Assembly (NCBI GenBank): GCA_004552395.1
Contig: SFOK01000018.1
Location: 1 to 21,989, forward strand
DNA length: 21,989 nt
Origin: Bacteroidales bacterium
Lineage (GTDB): Bacteria > Bacteroidota > Bacteroidia > Bacteroidales > Muribaculaceae
Direction of reading: 5' to 3'
Shown here: piece by piece, positions 15,479-21,964 of the stretch
Layout of the letters: each line of letters starts with the position of its first letter
How positions within the stretch are numbered: the stretch's first letter is position 1
Program-made: the position numbers and the translations under genes
Notes under the pieces: generated by a model
What the model saw: the letters and a program-made list of their open reading frames with translations, nothing else
What the model was told of the DNA's origin: nothing
Database searches by the model: none

Positions 15479-16822
15479 ATGGAATCTTCAGAATCACAGT
15501 ATAATTCCACCCTTCAATGGCTTTTCCGCCAGCTGCCCATGTTCTCGCGTGTGGGTGCCGCAGCCTACAAACCGGGTCTGCAGACCACCGATGAGCTCGA
15601 CAAAGCGTTCGGTCATCCCCACAGAGCGTTCCGGAGCATCCACATAGCCGGAACCAACGGCAAAGGGTCCGTGAGCCACAACCTGGCGTCGATACTTATG
15701 GCGCAGGGTTACCGCGTCGGGCTCTACACCTCGCCGCATCTCGTGGACTTCCGCGAGAGGATACGTGTGGACGGGGAGATGATTCCGCACGAGGCTGTGG
15801 TCGATTTCGTGGAGCGCTACAAGGCGATGGACTACTCCGGCCACCCGTCATTTTTCGAGCTGACCATGATGATGGCTTTCGACTGGTTCAGCCGCAGCCA
15901 TGTGGATTATGCGGTGATAGAAGTGGGTATGGGCGGACGTCTCGACTCCACGAATGTGATCACGCCCGTGGGATGTGTGATCACGAACATATCCAAGGAC
16001 CACACGCAGTTCCTTGGCGATACGCTCGAGAAGATCGCCGGCGAGAAGGCGGGGATAATCAAACCCGGCATACCGGTGACCATAGGCCAGGCGTCCGGCT
16101 CCGTGCGCGAGGTGTTCGAGAGGAAAGCGGATGCCGAAGGGGCGCCGGTGCGTTTCGCCGAGGACCTCTACCCTGCCGGTGTGGAATCGACCGCATCCTT
16201 CCGCGACCTTCAGGGCAACAGCTTCAGCTCGCCTCTGTGCGGCGACTATCAGCTCAAGAACCTGGCCACGGTGCTCACGGCTGTGGATATGCTGCGCGAA
16301 TGCGGTGTGACGCTCTCCGGCGAGGCTGTGGCGAAGGGTATTAGCGACGTCTGCAAGGCTACCGGGCTAATGGGCCGCTGGAGCGTGCTGCGGCGGTCGC
16401 CCGAGGTGATTGCCGACACCGGCCACAATGAGGACGGTCTGCGCGGTAACATACGTCAGCTGCTGCGCGAGTTGGAGAGCCGGAGAGCGAAGGGTGCCGG
16501 CGGCGCCGATCCGAAGCTAAGGTTAGTGATCGGATTCGTGTCCGACAAAGATATAGCCAACATACTGAAACTCTTCCCTGCCGAAGCCGAATACTATATA
16601 TGCAACGCACAGATACCCAGAGCATTGAAATCAGACTTGCTGGCCGACCGCTGCCGCGATGCCGGGCTGAGAGTGAGTCCGGAGCGGGTGTTCCCGACCG
16701 TCAGAAGCGCCTACGAGAGAGCCCTGAGCGAGGCGGGAAGTGAGGATATAATCTATGTGGGTGGATCCACGTTTGTGGTGGCCGACTGCCTGGCCGCCCT
16801 GCGATCCGAAAGCAGCAAATAA
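15479..16822 (+). CDS. folC: Folylpolyglutamate synthase / dihydrofolate synthase
   Basis: FolC adds glutamate to dihydropteroate and to folates in the cytoplasm, using ATP. The 447-residue protein carries the P-loop GTNGKGS at 58-64, the following YTSPHLVDFRERIRVDG motif (folate-binding region), MGGRLDSTNVI and the C-terminal Mur-ligase signature DTGHNEDGL from 313. Length is normal for the family. The ATG at 15479 starts shortly before the conserved LQWLFRQLPMFSRVGAAAYK region. It lies between the CHR pair and yigZ, 17 bases from the latter, so folC and yigZ almost certainly share a transcript. The identification is secure; whether it has one or both activities cannot be read from the sequence. 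Confidence 0.95.
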   Translation: MESSESQYNSTLQWLFRQLPMFSRVGAAAYKPGLQTTDELDKAFGHPHRAFRSIHIAGTNGKGSVSHNLASILMAQGYRVGLYTSPHLVDFRERIRVDGEMIPHEAVVDFVERYKAMDYSGHPSFFELTMMMAFDWFSRSHVDYAVIEVGMGGRLDSTNVITPVGCVITNISKDHTQFLGDTLEKIAGEKAGIIKPGIPVTIGQASGSVREVFERKADAEGAPVRFAEDLYPAGVESTASFRDLQGNSFSSPLCGDYQLKNLATVLTAVDMLRECGVTLSGEAVAKGISDVCKATGLMGRWSVLRRSPEVIADTGHNEDGLRGNIRQLLRELESRRAKGAGGADPKLRLVIGFVSDKDIANILKLFPAEAEYYICNAQIPRALKSDLLADRCRDAGLRVSPERVFPTVRSAYERALSEAGSEDIIYVGGSTFVVADCLAALRSESSK

Positions 16823-16839
16823 TAATCAGCATCAAACCG

Positions 16840-17448
16840 ATGGCCGACCTGTATTACACCATAACCTCGCCCGGAGAGTCGAAAGTCACCGAGAAGATGA
16901 GCCGTTTTCTCGGGTTCGCCCTCCACGCCGCAAGTGCCGAAGAAGCACGCGAAATCATCAGGGATTATCAGAACCGTTTTCACGACGCGCGGCATGTCTG
17001 CTGGGCTTATATGATCGGCCCGCGACGACTGGAGTATCAGCTCAACGACAACGGCGAACCGTCGGGAACCGCCGGAAAACCTATCCTGGGACAGATAAAC
17101 TCTTTCTCGCTGACGGATACTGTCGTGATTGTGGTGCGCTACTTCGGCGGGATAAAACTCGGCACAAGCGGCCTTATCGCAGCTTACAGGGAGGCCGCAC
17201 GCGAGGCTATAGAGGCCGCGGTGGTGGAGGAACGTCACGAGATGAGCAGCATCCGCGTATCGTTCCCCTATATGGCCATGAACGATGTGATGAAGCTTGC
17301 CAAACAGCCGGGCGTGGAGATAGCCGAGCAGACGTTTGACAACACCTGCTTCATCACGCTCAGCATCCGAAGCGACAAAGCCGAGGAACTGCGCGGGCGC
17401 CTCACCTCCGTATCCGGAGTGACCGAAACTCCTGACAGTGTGCAGTGA
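16840..17448 (+). CDS. yigZ: YigZ/IMPACT family protein
   Basis: This 202-residue protein has the two-domain layout of bacterial YigZ. The N-terminal IMPACT (UPF0029) domain is marked by ARHVCWAYMIG and YFGGIKLGTSGL (101-112), and a C-terminal DUF1949 domain follows. The eukaryotic relative IMPACT regulates the GCN2 kinase; the bacterial role is unsettled, with ribosome or RNA links proposed. It follows folC by 17 bases. The stop-codon region TGTGCAGTGAATAATT (17439-17454) is immediately repeated in altered form (17455-17470). Confidence 0.92.
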   Translation: MADLYYTITSPGESKVTEKMSRFLGFALHAASAEEAREIIRDYQNRFHDARHVCWAYMIGPRRLEYQLNDNGEPSGTAGKPILGQINSFSLTDTVVIVVRYFGGIKLGTSGLIAAYREAAREAIEAAVVEERHEMSSIRVSFPYMAMNDVMKLAKQPGVEIAEQTFDNTCFITLSIRSDKAEELRGRLTSVSGVTETPDSVQ

Positions 17449-17470
17449 ATAATTTGTAGTGAGTAATTAG
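17439..17470 (+). repeat. Imperfect duplication of the yigZ stop region
   Basis: TGTGCAGTGAATAATT is followed directly by TGTAGTGAGTAATTAG. The first copy contains the real stop codon. It is another case in this window of a gene tail repeated into the spacer. Confidence 0.55.
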
Positions 17471-17490
17471 CTAATAATAATTCCCGGCAC

Positions 17491-17513
17491 CAGGTTTTTG
17501 ACGCCTGTTTTTT
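17491..17513 (+). terminator. Weak candidate terminator for yigZ
   Basis: CAGG (17491-17494) can pair with CCTG (17504-17507), followed by six T (17508-17513). The stem is only 4 bp, so this is weak; it is listed because of the T-run and its position between convergent genes. Confidence 0.3.
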
Positions 17514-17515
17514 GC

Positions 17516-17599
17516 GCCTAAAGTCTGACGCCTCAAGCCTGACGCCTCAAGCCTAACGCCTAACGCCTGACGCCTAACGCCTCAAGCCAAACGCCTGAC
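17516..17599 (-). repeat. Heptanucleotide array, 12 units of GCCTAAC type
   Basis: Twelve uninterrupted 7-base units read on the plus strand as GCCTAAA, GTCTGAC, GCCTCAA, GCCTGAC, GCCTCAA, GCCTAAC, GCCTAAC, GCCTGAC, GCCTAAC, GCCTCAA, GCCAAAC and GCCTGAC. The array ends 2 bases from the stop codon of the DbpA-like helicase. On that gene's strand it is a GTTAGGC-type 3' flank. The same family recurs at 20071-20175. Confidence 0.9.
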
Positions 17600-17601
17600 C
17601 T

Positions 17602-18939
17602 TTAATTCCTGACTTCGGAGACCTTCCTTTTCTCACCTTTGATTCTGAAAGAACTGCCGCGGGCGACCAACGCCGATGCGGCCTCTTTCTTCAGGCAGAC
17701 GAGGCTGTAATGGTCGCGGACGTCGATCTTGCCGATCTCGCCGGAGGGGATGCCGCCGTCGTTGCAGAGGAATCCGAGTATGTCGCCGCGCGAAAGTTTC
17801 TCCTTCTTGCCGGCGCTGATGAAGACGGTGGCACTGTCGGACGAGAGGTTGCCGCGGGCCTCGGGGTCGCTGTAGAACGTGTCGTCGAAGCTCACGTATT
17901 GGGGAATATCCTCGTCGGGTCCGGCAAGCAGGTAGACATCGCCCGAGGCGTCCACACGGGCCGTGCGGCCGTTGCGGTGCGTCCATGTCTCAGGCTGCAG
18001 CGGCATATGATAATGGATCACGTTGGCTACGGATTCAATGTCGAGGCCGCGGGCGGCGAGGTCTGTGGCCACAAGCACCGGACGGCTGCCGTTGTTGAAC
18101 AGAGCCACGGCTTTCTCGCGGTCAGTCTGGTCGAGCGCGCCGTGATATTCAACGCAGTCCACGCCCTTGGAGCGCAGAAACTGAGCCACACGGTCGGCGC
18201 TCTCGCGATGGTTCACGAAGATGATGGTGCGCTCGATCGGACTATCCTTGGAGAGAGTTCGCAGCAGCTGCAGCAGGCTCTGGAGCTTGTCGCGGCTGTC
18301 GGAGTCGACGCGGTGCACGCGCAGGCGGTGGCGCAGTTCGCCGTTGTCGGAAAGGTACGAGAGTTCCAGAGGTTCCTTCAGGGCTATGAAAGCGGGGATC
18401 GCCTCCATGCGGGTGGCCGAAGTGAGAATAATTCGGCTCAGGTTCTTGAGGCGTGCGAAGATCTTCTTCATCTCCTCCTCGAAACCGAGCTCGAGCGACT
18501 TGTCGAACTCGTCGAGCACGGCGATGCGACACGGCACCACATCGATGTTGCGCCGCCGTATATGGTCGAGCAGACGGCCCGGTGTGGCCACGGCTATGTC
18601 GGCGCCGGCATGGAGCGAATTGACTTCGTCCTCCACCTTGTGGCCGCCGTAAAGGGGCGTGACCTTGAAAGGTCCCGATATCTCGCGCAGCACACCGTAG
18701 ATCTGCAGCACGAGCTCGCGCGAAGGGGCTATGATCACCGCCTGAAGCTGCCCTTTCGAGGGACGGAGCATCTTCAGCATCGGGAGCAGGAAGGCTAGCG
18801 TCTTGCCCGTACCTGTGGGCGAGAGGAGCACAATGTCGCGCTTGTCGGAAGCGGCGTCGAGCATACGGCGCTGCATAGGATTGAGCTCGCTGATGCCGAG
18901 CCGCGAAGCCACGAGGGGCAGAAATTCTTTCTCTTTCAC
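17602..18939 (-). CDS. DbpA-like DEAD-box RNA helicase with a DEFD motif
   Basis: This 445-residue ATP-dependent RNA helicase has motif I SPTGTGKT (40-47), PSREL, TPGRLLDH, motif II as DEFD (143-146), SAT (174-176), ATDLAARGLDIE and HRNGRTAR. From about residue 373 it has a DbpA-type RNA-binding domain (KLSRGDILGFLCNDGGIPSG, then IGKIDV). E. coli DbpA uses this domain to bind hairpin 92 of 23S rRNA during large-subunit assembly, so a ribosome role is likely here too. The start is a GTG at 18937-18939: an in-frame TAG lies close upstream and no ATG exists between. The leader holds a long inverted repeat, and a heptamer array follows the stop. A DEFD box in place of DEAD is known to me from Bacteroidetes relatives and probably keeps ATPase activity. 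Confidence 0.93.
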   Translation of the reverse strand: MKEKEFLPLVASRLGISELNPMQRRMLDAASDKRDIVLLSPTGTGKTLAFLLPMLKMLRPSKGQLQAVIIAPSRELVLQIYGVLREISGPFKVTPLYGGHKVEDEVNSLHAGADIAVATPGRLLDHIRRRNIDVVPCRIAVLDEFDKSLELGFEEEMKKIFARLKNLSRIILTSATRMEAIPAFIALKEPLELSYLSDNGELRHRLRVHRVDSDSRDKLQSLLQLLRTLSKDSPIERTIIFVNHRESADRVAQFLRSKGVDCVEYHGALDQTDREKAVALFNNGSRPVLVATDLAARGLDIESVANVIHYHMPLQPETWTHRNGRTARVDASGDVYLLAGPDEDIPQYVSFDDTFYSDPEARGNLSSDSATVFISAGKKEKLSRGDILGFLCNDGGIPSGEIGKIDVRDHYSLVCLKKEAASALVARGSSFRIKGEKRKVSEVRN

Positions 18940-18957
18940 TTTTCCGGGATTTAACTA

Positions 18958-19012
18958 AGAGCTTGTTTGACAAAAAATGTTACCGCTTAGGGCGGCTATC
19001 GTCCCAAGCTCT
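18958..19012 (-). promoter_or_regulatory. Structured leader candidate before the DbpA-like helicase gene
   Basis: Perfect 8-bp arms AGAGCTTG (18958-18965) and CAAGCTCT (19005-19012) enclose 39 bases that also contain CCGC/GCGG arms. It lies 19-73 bases before the GTG start on the minus strand. No U-tract follows, so it is not a terminator. It may be a folded 5' leader or a protein-binding site. Confidence 0.4.
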
Positions 19013-19064
19013 ATGAAGCTGACTCTAATATAACACCGCAGCCGCGCCGAGGGTTCCCCACCCC

Positions 19065-19099
19065 GCGGATTCAGCGACCGCCCGGCTGCGGATTCAGCG
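19065..19099. repeat. 12-bp direct repeat GCGGATTCAGCG
   Basis: Two exact copies (19065-19076 and 19088-19099) lie in the spacer between fabG and the helicase gene, 23 bases apart start to start, within very GC-rich sequence. No function is assigned. Confidence 0.7.
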
Positions 19100-19119
19100 G
19101 GCGCCGGGCCGGGGAGTCG

Positions 19120-19148
19120 AAAACAGCCGGGCTGGAGGGCCCGGCTGT
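19120..19148 (-). terminator. Intrinsic terminator of fabG
   Basis: A perfect 10-bp stem ACAGCCGGGC / GCCCGGCTGT (19123-19132 and 19139-19148) with a 6-base loop lies 34 bases past the fabG stop. On the minus strand it is followed by a short T-run. The T-run is brief but the stem is very stable. Confidence 0.75.
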
Positions 19149-19182
19149 ATGTGCTGTATATGATCTGATAGTATTTTGCGGA

Positions 19183-19929
19183 TTACATGTTCATACCGCC
19201 GTCGACCTGGATAACCTGGCCGGTAACGTAGCCCGACATGTCGGAAGCGAGGAATGTAGCCACATTGGCGATATCCTCTACCTGACCTCCGCGGCGCAGA
19301 GGTATCTTCTGGCACCACTCTTTGCGGATATCCTCGGGGAGGGCGGCTGTCATGGCTGTCTCTATGAATCCGGGAGCGATTGCGTTGGCGCGGATACCAC
19401 GGCTGCCCACCTCCTGGGCTATCGACTTGGCCAGGGCGATGAGGCCGGCCTTGGAAGCTGCGTAGTTGCACTGTCCGGCGTTACCGTGTACACCGACTAC
19501 GGATGCCATGTTGATGATCGAGCCGTGGCGCTGACGCATCATGATGGGGAGCACGGCGTGGATGAAATTGAAGGCCGATTTGAGGTTGACGGCGATCACT
19601 GCGTCCCACTGAGCCTCGCTCATGCGCATCATGAGGCCGTCTTTGGTGATACCGGCGTTGTTGACAAGGATGTCGATGCTGCCGAAGTCCTCGTGTACTT
19701 TCTTGACTGTCTCCTCGGTATCCGCGAAATTGGCGGCGTTGGAAGCGTAGCCTTTGCATTTCACACCGTAAGAGGCGATCTCCTCTTCGGTTTTCTTGGC
19801 GTTGTCGTCGATCACGAGGTCAGTGAAAGCGATGTTGGCGCCTTCCTGAGCAAATTTCACTGCGATAGCTTTGCCGATTCCACGGGCAGCGCCTGTGATA
19901 AGCGCCGTTTTTCCTTCAAGTAATTTCAT
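19183..19929 (-). CDS. fabG: 3-oxoacyl-[acyl-carrier-protein] reductase
   Basis: FabG reduces 3-oxoacyl-ACP with NADPH in fatty acid elongation. The 248-residue protein is a classical short-chain dehydrogenase. It has the cofactor loop TGAARGIG (12-19), NNAG (90-93), N115 and the catalytic S143, Y156 and K160 in NYAASKAG, followed by the IAPGFIETAM motif. The C-terminus DGGMNM is typical of FabG. It has its own promoter and a strong terminator, so it is probably transcribed alone although it lies downstream of a KAS III gene on the same strand. A small GC-rich hairpin sits in its leader. Other SDR enzymes are possible in principle, but the overall match to FabG is strong. Confidence 0.94.
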   Translation of the reverse strand: MKLLEGKTALITGAARGIGKAIAVKFAQEGANIAFTDLVIDDNAKKTEEEIASYGVKCKGYASNAANFADTEETVKKVHEDFGSIDILVNNAGITKDGLMMRMSEAQWDAVIAVNLKSAFNFIHAVLPIMMRQRHGSIINMASVVGVHGNAGQCNYAASKAGLIALAKSIAQEVGSRGIRANAIAPGFIETAMTAALPEDIRKEWCQKIPLRRGGQVEDIANVATFLASDMSGYVTGQVIQVDGGMNM

Positions 19930-19946
19930 GCTTAATATGCGTTATC

Positions 19947-19961
19947 GCCCCGATACGGGGC
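19947..19961 (-). other. Hairpin in the fabG leader
   Basis: GCCCCG-ATA-CGGGGC can form a 6-bp stem with a 3-base loop. It lies 17 bases before the fabG ATG, inside the predicted 5' leader, and could affect translation. Function is unknown. Confidence 0.4.
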
Positions 19962-19992
19962 TTCTGTTGATTACAAAATTGGTTTGCGACTG

Positions 19993-20000
19993 CAAAGTTA
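19993..20000 (-). promoter_or_regulatory. -7 promoter box of fabG
   Basis: On the minus strand TAACTTTG matches TAnnTTTG, preceded by a T-run exactly as in the promoter before the first beta-barrel gene. The -33 element is weak. It predicts a leader of about 57 bases that includes the hairpin at 19947-19961. Confidence 0.6.
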
Positions 20001-20070
20001 CAAAAAATTAATCATATAGCCATGTAGCCGCCGAAATGGTCGGCTCCTTTGACGGTTTTCATGCCTTATA

Positions 20071-20175
20071 GCCGGGAACCTGAGACCTAATGCCTAATGC
20101 CTAATGCCTGAGACCTAACGCCGGGTATCTGAAGCCTTTTGCTTAATGCCTAATGCCGGACGCCTGACGCTTCAG
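20071..20175 (-). repeat. Heptanucleotide array, 15 units of GCCTAAT type
   Basis: Fifteen uninterrupted 7-base units run from 20071 to 20175. They include GCCTAAT (three times), ACCTAAT, GCCTGAG, ACCTAAC, GCCTGAC and more diverged GCCGGGA, GCCGGGT and GCCTTTT. The last unit (GCTTCAG, 20169-20175) contains the stop codon of the KAS III gene. It is the same family as the array at 17516-17599, with T in place of C at the last position. Confidence 0.88.
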
Positions 20176-21122
20176 ACCGGTTTCTCGGTGATGAAGCAGC
20201 CGCAGGAGTAGCCGCCGCCGAAGACCGTGAGGGCCACTTTCTCGCCCGGTTTCACCTGATCGGCAAACTGACAGAGCACGAGAGGTGCCGAAGCAGAGCC
20301 GGTGTTGCCGAGTGTCTCTATATTGTTGAAAAAGTCGTCCATAGGGCGGTCGAGCTGGTGGGCCACCTGAGCCACGATTCGTTTGTTGGCCTGGTGAGTG
20401 ATCAGATGTCCCAGATCCGCGGGCTGCAGTCCTGACTCCTCGAGAGCCTTGTTGAGCGCGTAGATCATATAGCGACAGGCGTGGATGAAGACGTCGCGGC
20501 CGTCGGGCATCACTATGCCGTCCTCGCGCGGACGGAGCAGTACACCGTTGGGACCTTTGCCGAGATGGCCGAGACCCTCGGTGAAGATGCTGAGCACCTT
20601 CCAGTCGTTGGGCGCCACCTGCTCCTTTGAGACGAAGAAAGCCACAGCGGCGTCGCCCCAGAGATGTCCGCTCTTGGGATCGGCCTCGTTGGAATAGTAA
20701 GTGTTGTGCTCGCTGCAGATGATCAGGGCCTTGGTGGCTTTGCCGGCCTTGAAATAACAGTCCGCAATCTCCAGACCGTTGATGAAGGAGGAGCAGGCCG
20801 AAGTGGCGTAAACCACTTTGGCTCCGGCAATCCCGTAATGCTGCTGGGCCACATGACCGACGGTACCCACTGTGTCGTAAGCGGCGTAAGCGGCGCCCAC
20901 GATAAGATCCACATCCTTAATGTCGTAAGGGAGGCGGGGCAGCGCGTCGTCGATGGCATCGATAGCCATAGTGAACTGGTTCTCGTCGGCGGCTGCCTTT
21001 GAGCGCGACACAATACCGGTGCGCTGAGTGATCCATTCGCTGGTCAGACCGTTGACTGCGAGGAAATAGTCATTGGTGATCCTACCTTCGGGGACGTAGG
21101 CTCCCATAGCGTTGATATACAT
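20172..21122 (-). CDS. Beta-ketoacyl-ACP synthase III family enzyme (FabH-like)
   Basis: This 316-residue condensing enzyme has the KAS III triad at family spacing: C110 in TSACSSF, H243 in HQANKRI and N273 in GNTGSAS (E. coli FabH has 112, 244 and 274). Family members condense acyl-CoA with malonyl-ACP to start fatty acid or related acyl chains. The ATG at 21122 is preferred over the adjacent TTG at 21125. It starts 22 bases after the TetR stop and is very likely co-transcribed with it. Bacteroidales often carry several FabH copies, and the pairing with a dedicated regulator suggests a specialised or conditionally expressed copy instead of the main initiator. No symbol is given for that reason. 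The stop codon lies in the first unit, in reading direction, of a heptamer array. Confidence 0.9.
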   Translation of the reverse strand: MYINAMGAYVPEGRITNDYFLAVNGLTSEWITQRTGIVSRSKAAADENQFTMAIDAIDDALPRLPYDIKDVDLIVGAAYAAYDTVGTVGHVAQQHYGIAGAKVVYATSACSSFINGLEIADCYFKAGKATKALIICSEHNTYYSNEADPKSGHLWGDAAVAFFVSKEQVAPNDWKVLSIFTEGLGHLGKGPNGVLLRPREDGIVMPDGRDVFIHACRYMIYALNKALEESGLQPADLGHLITHQANKRIVAQVAHQLDRPMDDFFNNIETLGNTGSASAPLVLCQFADQVKPGEKVALTVFGGGYSCGCFITEKPV

Positions 21123-21144
21123 CAAATATCTGTTTTAATTTACG

Positions 21145-21738
21145 TTACTGTTTGCCACGGTCGAGCACTCCGCGGAGCACTATCTCGTAGATCACATTCT
21201 TTACCGTGGCTTTGTCCATGCCCTGTTCAGCGAGGTTGTCACGGATGTAGGGCACGTCGAGACCGTGGACGGCATGCACCAGAATCACGGCAGTCTGCTT
21301 GGGGTCCTCCATGCGAAAGGCTCCCTTCACCATCCCTTCCTGAAGTATGCGGGTGAGTATCTCTATCTCGCGGGTGGAGATGATCTTTCGGGCGCGGTCA
21401 ACCTTTCGGACATCGCGGAAGAAGCCGGCGCGGAGCGAACCGTTGCGGCTCACTATCTCGCGCATGGTCTCGAAACGGCAGTCTATATAGTCGCGCAGCT
21501 TCTGCTCGGGCGATATGGCACGCTGCTGTATCTCTTCGAGCCGGACCACGAGCTTGTTGGTCTCCCTCTCGATCACGGCATTGAAGATGTCGCGTTTGCT
21601 TTTGAAGTAGGTATAGACGGTGCGGCGTCCCTTGTCGGAGGCCGACGCTATATCGTTCATAGTGGTATTTTCCAGTCCTTTCCTTGCGAAAAGTTGCCGG
21701 GCAACCTCTATCAGTCTGTCGCGAGTCTTTAATACCAT
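21145..21738 (-). CDS. TetR/AcrR family transcriptional regulator
   Basis: This 197-residue regulator has a TetR-type helix-turn-helix near its N-terminus: LIEVARQLFARKGLENTTMN leads into DIASASDKGRRTVYTYFKSK (29-48), where R38-Y44 would lie in the recognition helix. The rest is an alpha-helical ligand and dimerisation domain with no recognisable ligand site. The frame is open up to an ATG at 21897, but that region overlaps the promoter. The ATG at 21738 puts the HTH at the usual distance from the N-terminus; 21801 is an alternative. The KAS III gene follows 22 bases later, so fatty-acid or acyl-CoA sensing is a fair guess. A palindrome on its own promoter suggests autoregulation. Confidence 0.9.
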   Translation of the reverse strand: MVLKTRDRLIEVARQLFARKGLENTTMNDIASASDKGRRTVYTYFKSKRDIFNAVIERETNKLVVRLEEIQQRAISPEQKLRDYIDCRFETMREIVSRNGSLRAGFFRDVRKVDRARKIISTREIEILTRILQEGMVKGAFRMEDPKQTAVILVHAVHGLDVPYIRDNLAEQGMDKATVKNVIYEIVLRGVLDRGKQ

Positions 21739-21802
21739 AGAGTGTGCGTTTACGGATTTCTCTGATTGTGAGACTGTTGGAAATTCAACCGTCAAAATCA
21801 TT

Positions 21803-21825
21803 GCACAAAATCCGTTTCTTTGTGC
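21803..21825. promoter_or_regulatory. Candidate operator GCACAAA-N9-TTTGTGC
   Basis: Perfect 7-bp arms (21803-21809 and 21819-21825) separated by 9 bases touch the -7 box of the TetR promoter and cover the predicted transcription start near 21818. Size, symmetry and position fit a TetR-family operator. Binding is inferred, not shown. Confidence 0.5.
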
Positions 21826-21856
21826 GAAATTAGTCATTAAATCCGACACAGCCAAA
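21825..21856 (-). promoter_or_regulatory. Promoter of the TetR-KAS III operon
   Basis: On the minus strand TTTG (21853-21856) is followed by 20 bases and TAATTTCG (21825-21832), one mismatch from TAnnTTTG. Transcription would start near 21818, giving a leader of about 80 bases to the ATG at 21738. Confidence 0.6.
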
Positions 21857-21886
21857 CGTTTCCATCTAATTTTTCTTAATTTCCCT

Positions 21887-21964
21887 ATGATCCGCACATA
21901 TGATCCTCCACATGATTCACCCTATGATTCCCCTGTGATGCTTCACAGCTGATACTTCACAGAC
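21887..21964 (+). repeat. Six-unit ATGAT-type tandem repeat, period about 12-15
   Basis: The units are ATGATCCGCACAT, ATGATCCTCCAC, ATGATTCACCCT, ATGATTCCCCTG, TGATGCTTCACAGC and TGATACTTCACAGAC, contiguous from 21887 to 21964. They lie upstream of the TetR promoter, toward the right window edge. No gene is seen from 21857 to the end of the window. Confidence 0.75.

Noticed and set aside
17516..17599. Heptamer array considered as a CRISPR array
   Set aside because: Units are 7 bases with no unique spacers and there are no cas genes nearby; this is a simple tandem repeat.
18979..19005. TAACATTT with an upstream TTG considered as promoter of the helicase gene
   Set aside because: It departs from TAnnTTTG at key positions and the spacer is 22 bases; too weak to list.
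20026..20045. AGCCG/CGGCT hairpin considered as terminator of the TetR-KAS III operon
   Set aside because: The stem is only 5 bp plus a bulged extension, and no T-run follows on the minus strand.
21739..21897. N-terminal extension of the TetR protein back to the ATG at 21897
   Set aside because: The extension spans the promoter and palindrome, has no family similarity, and would put the DNA-binding domain unusually far from the N-terminus.
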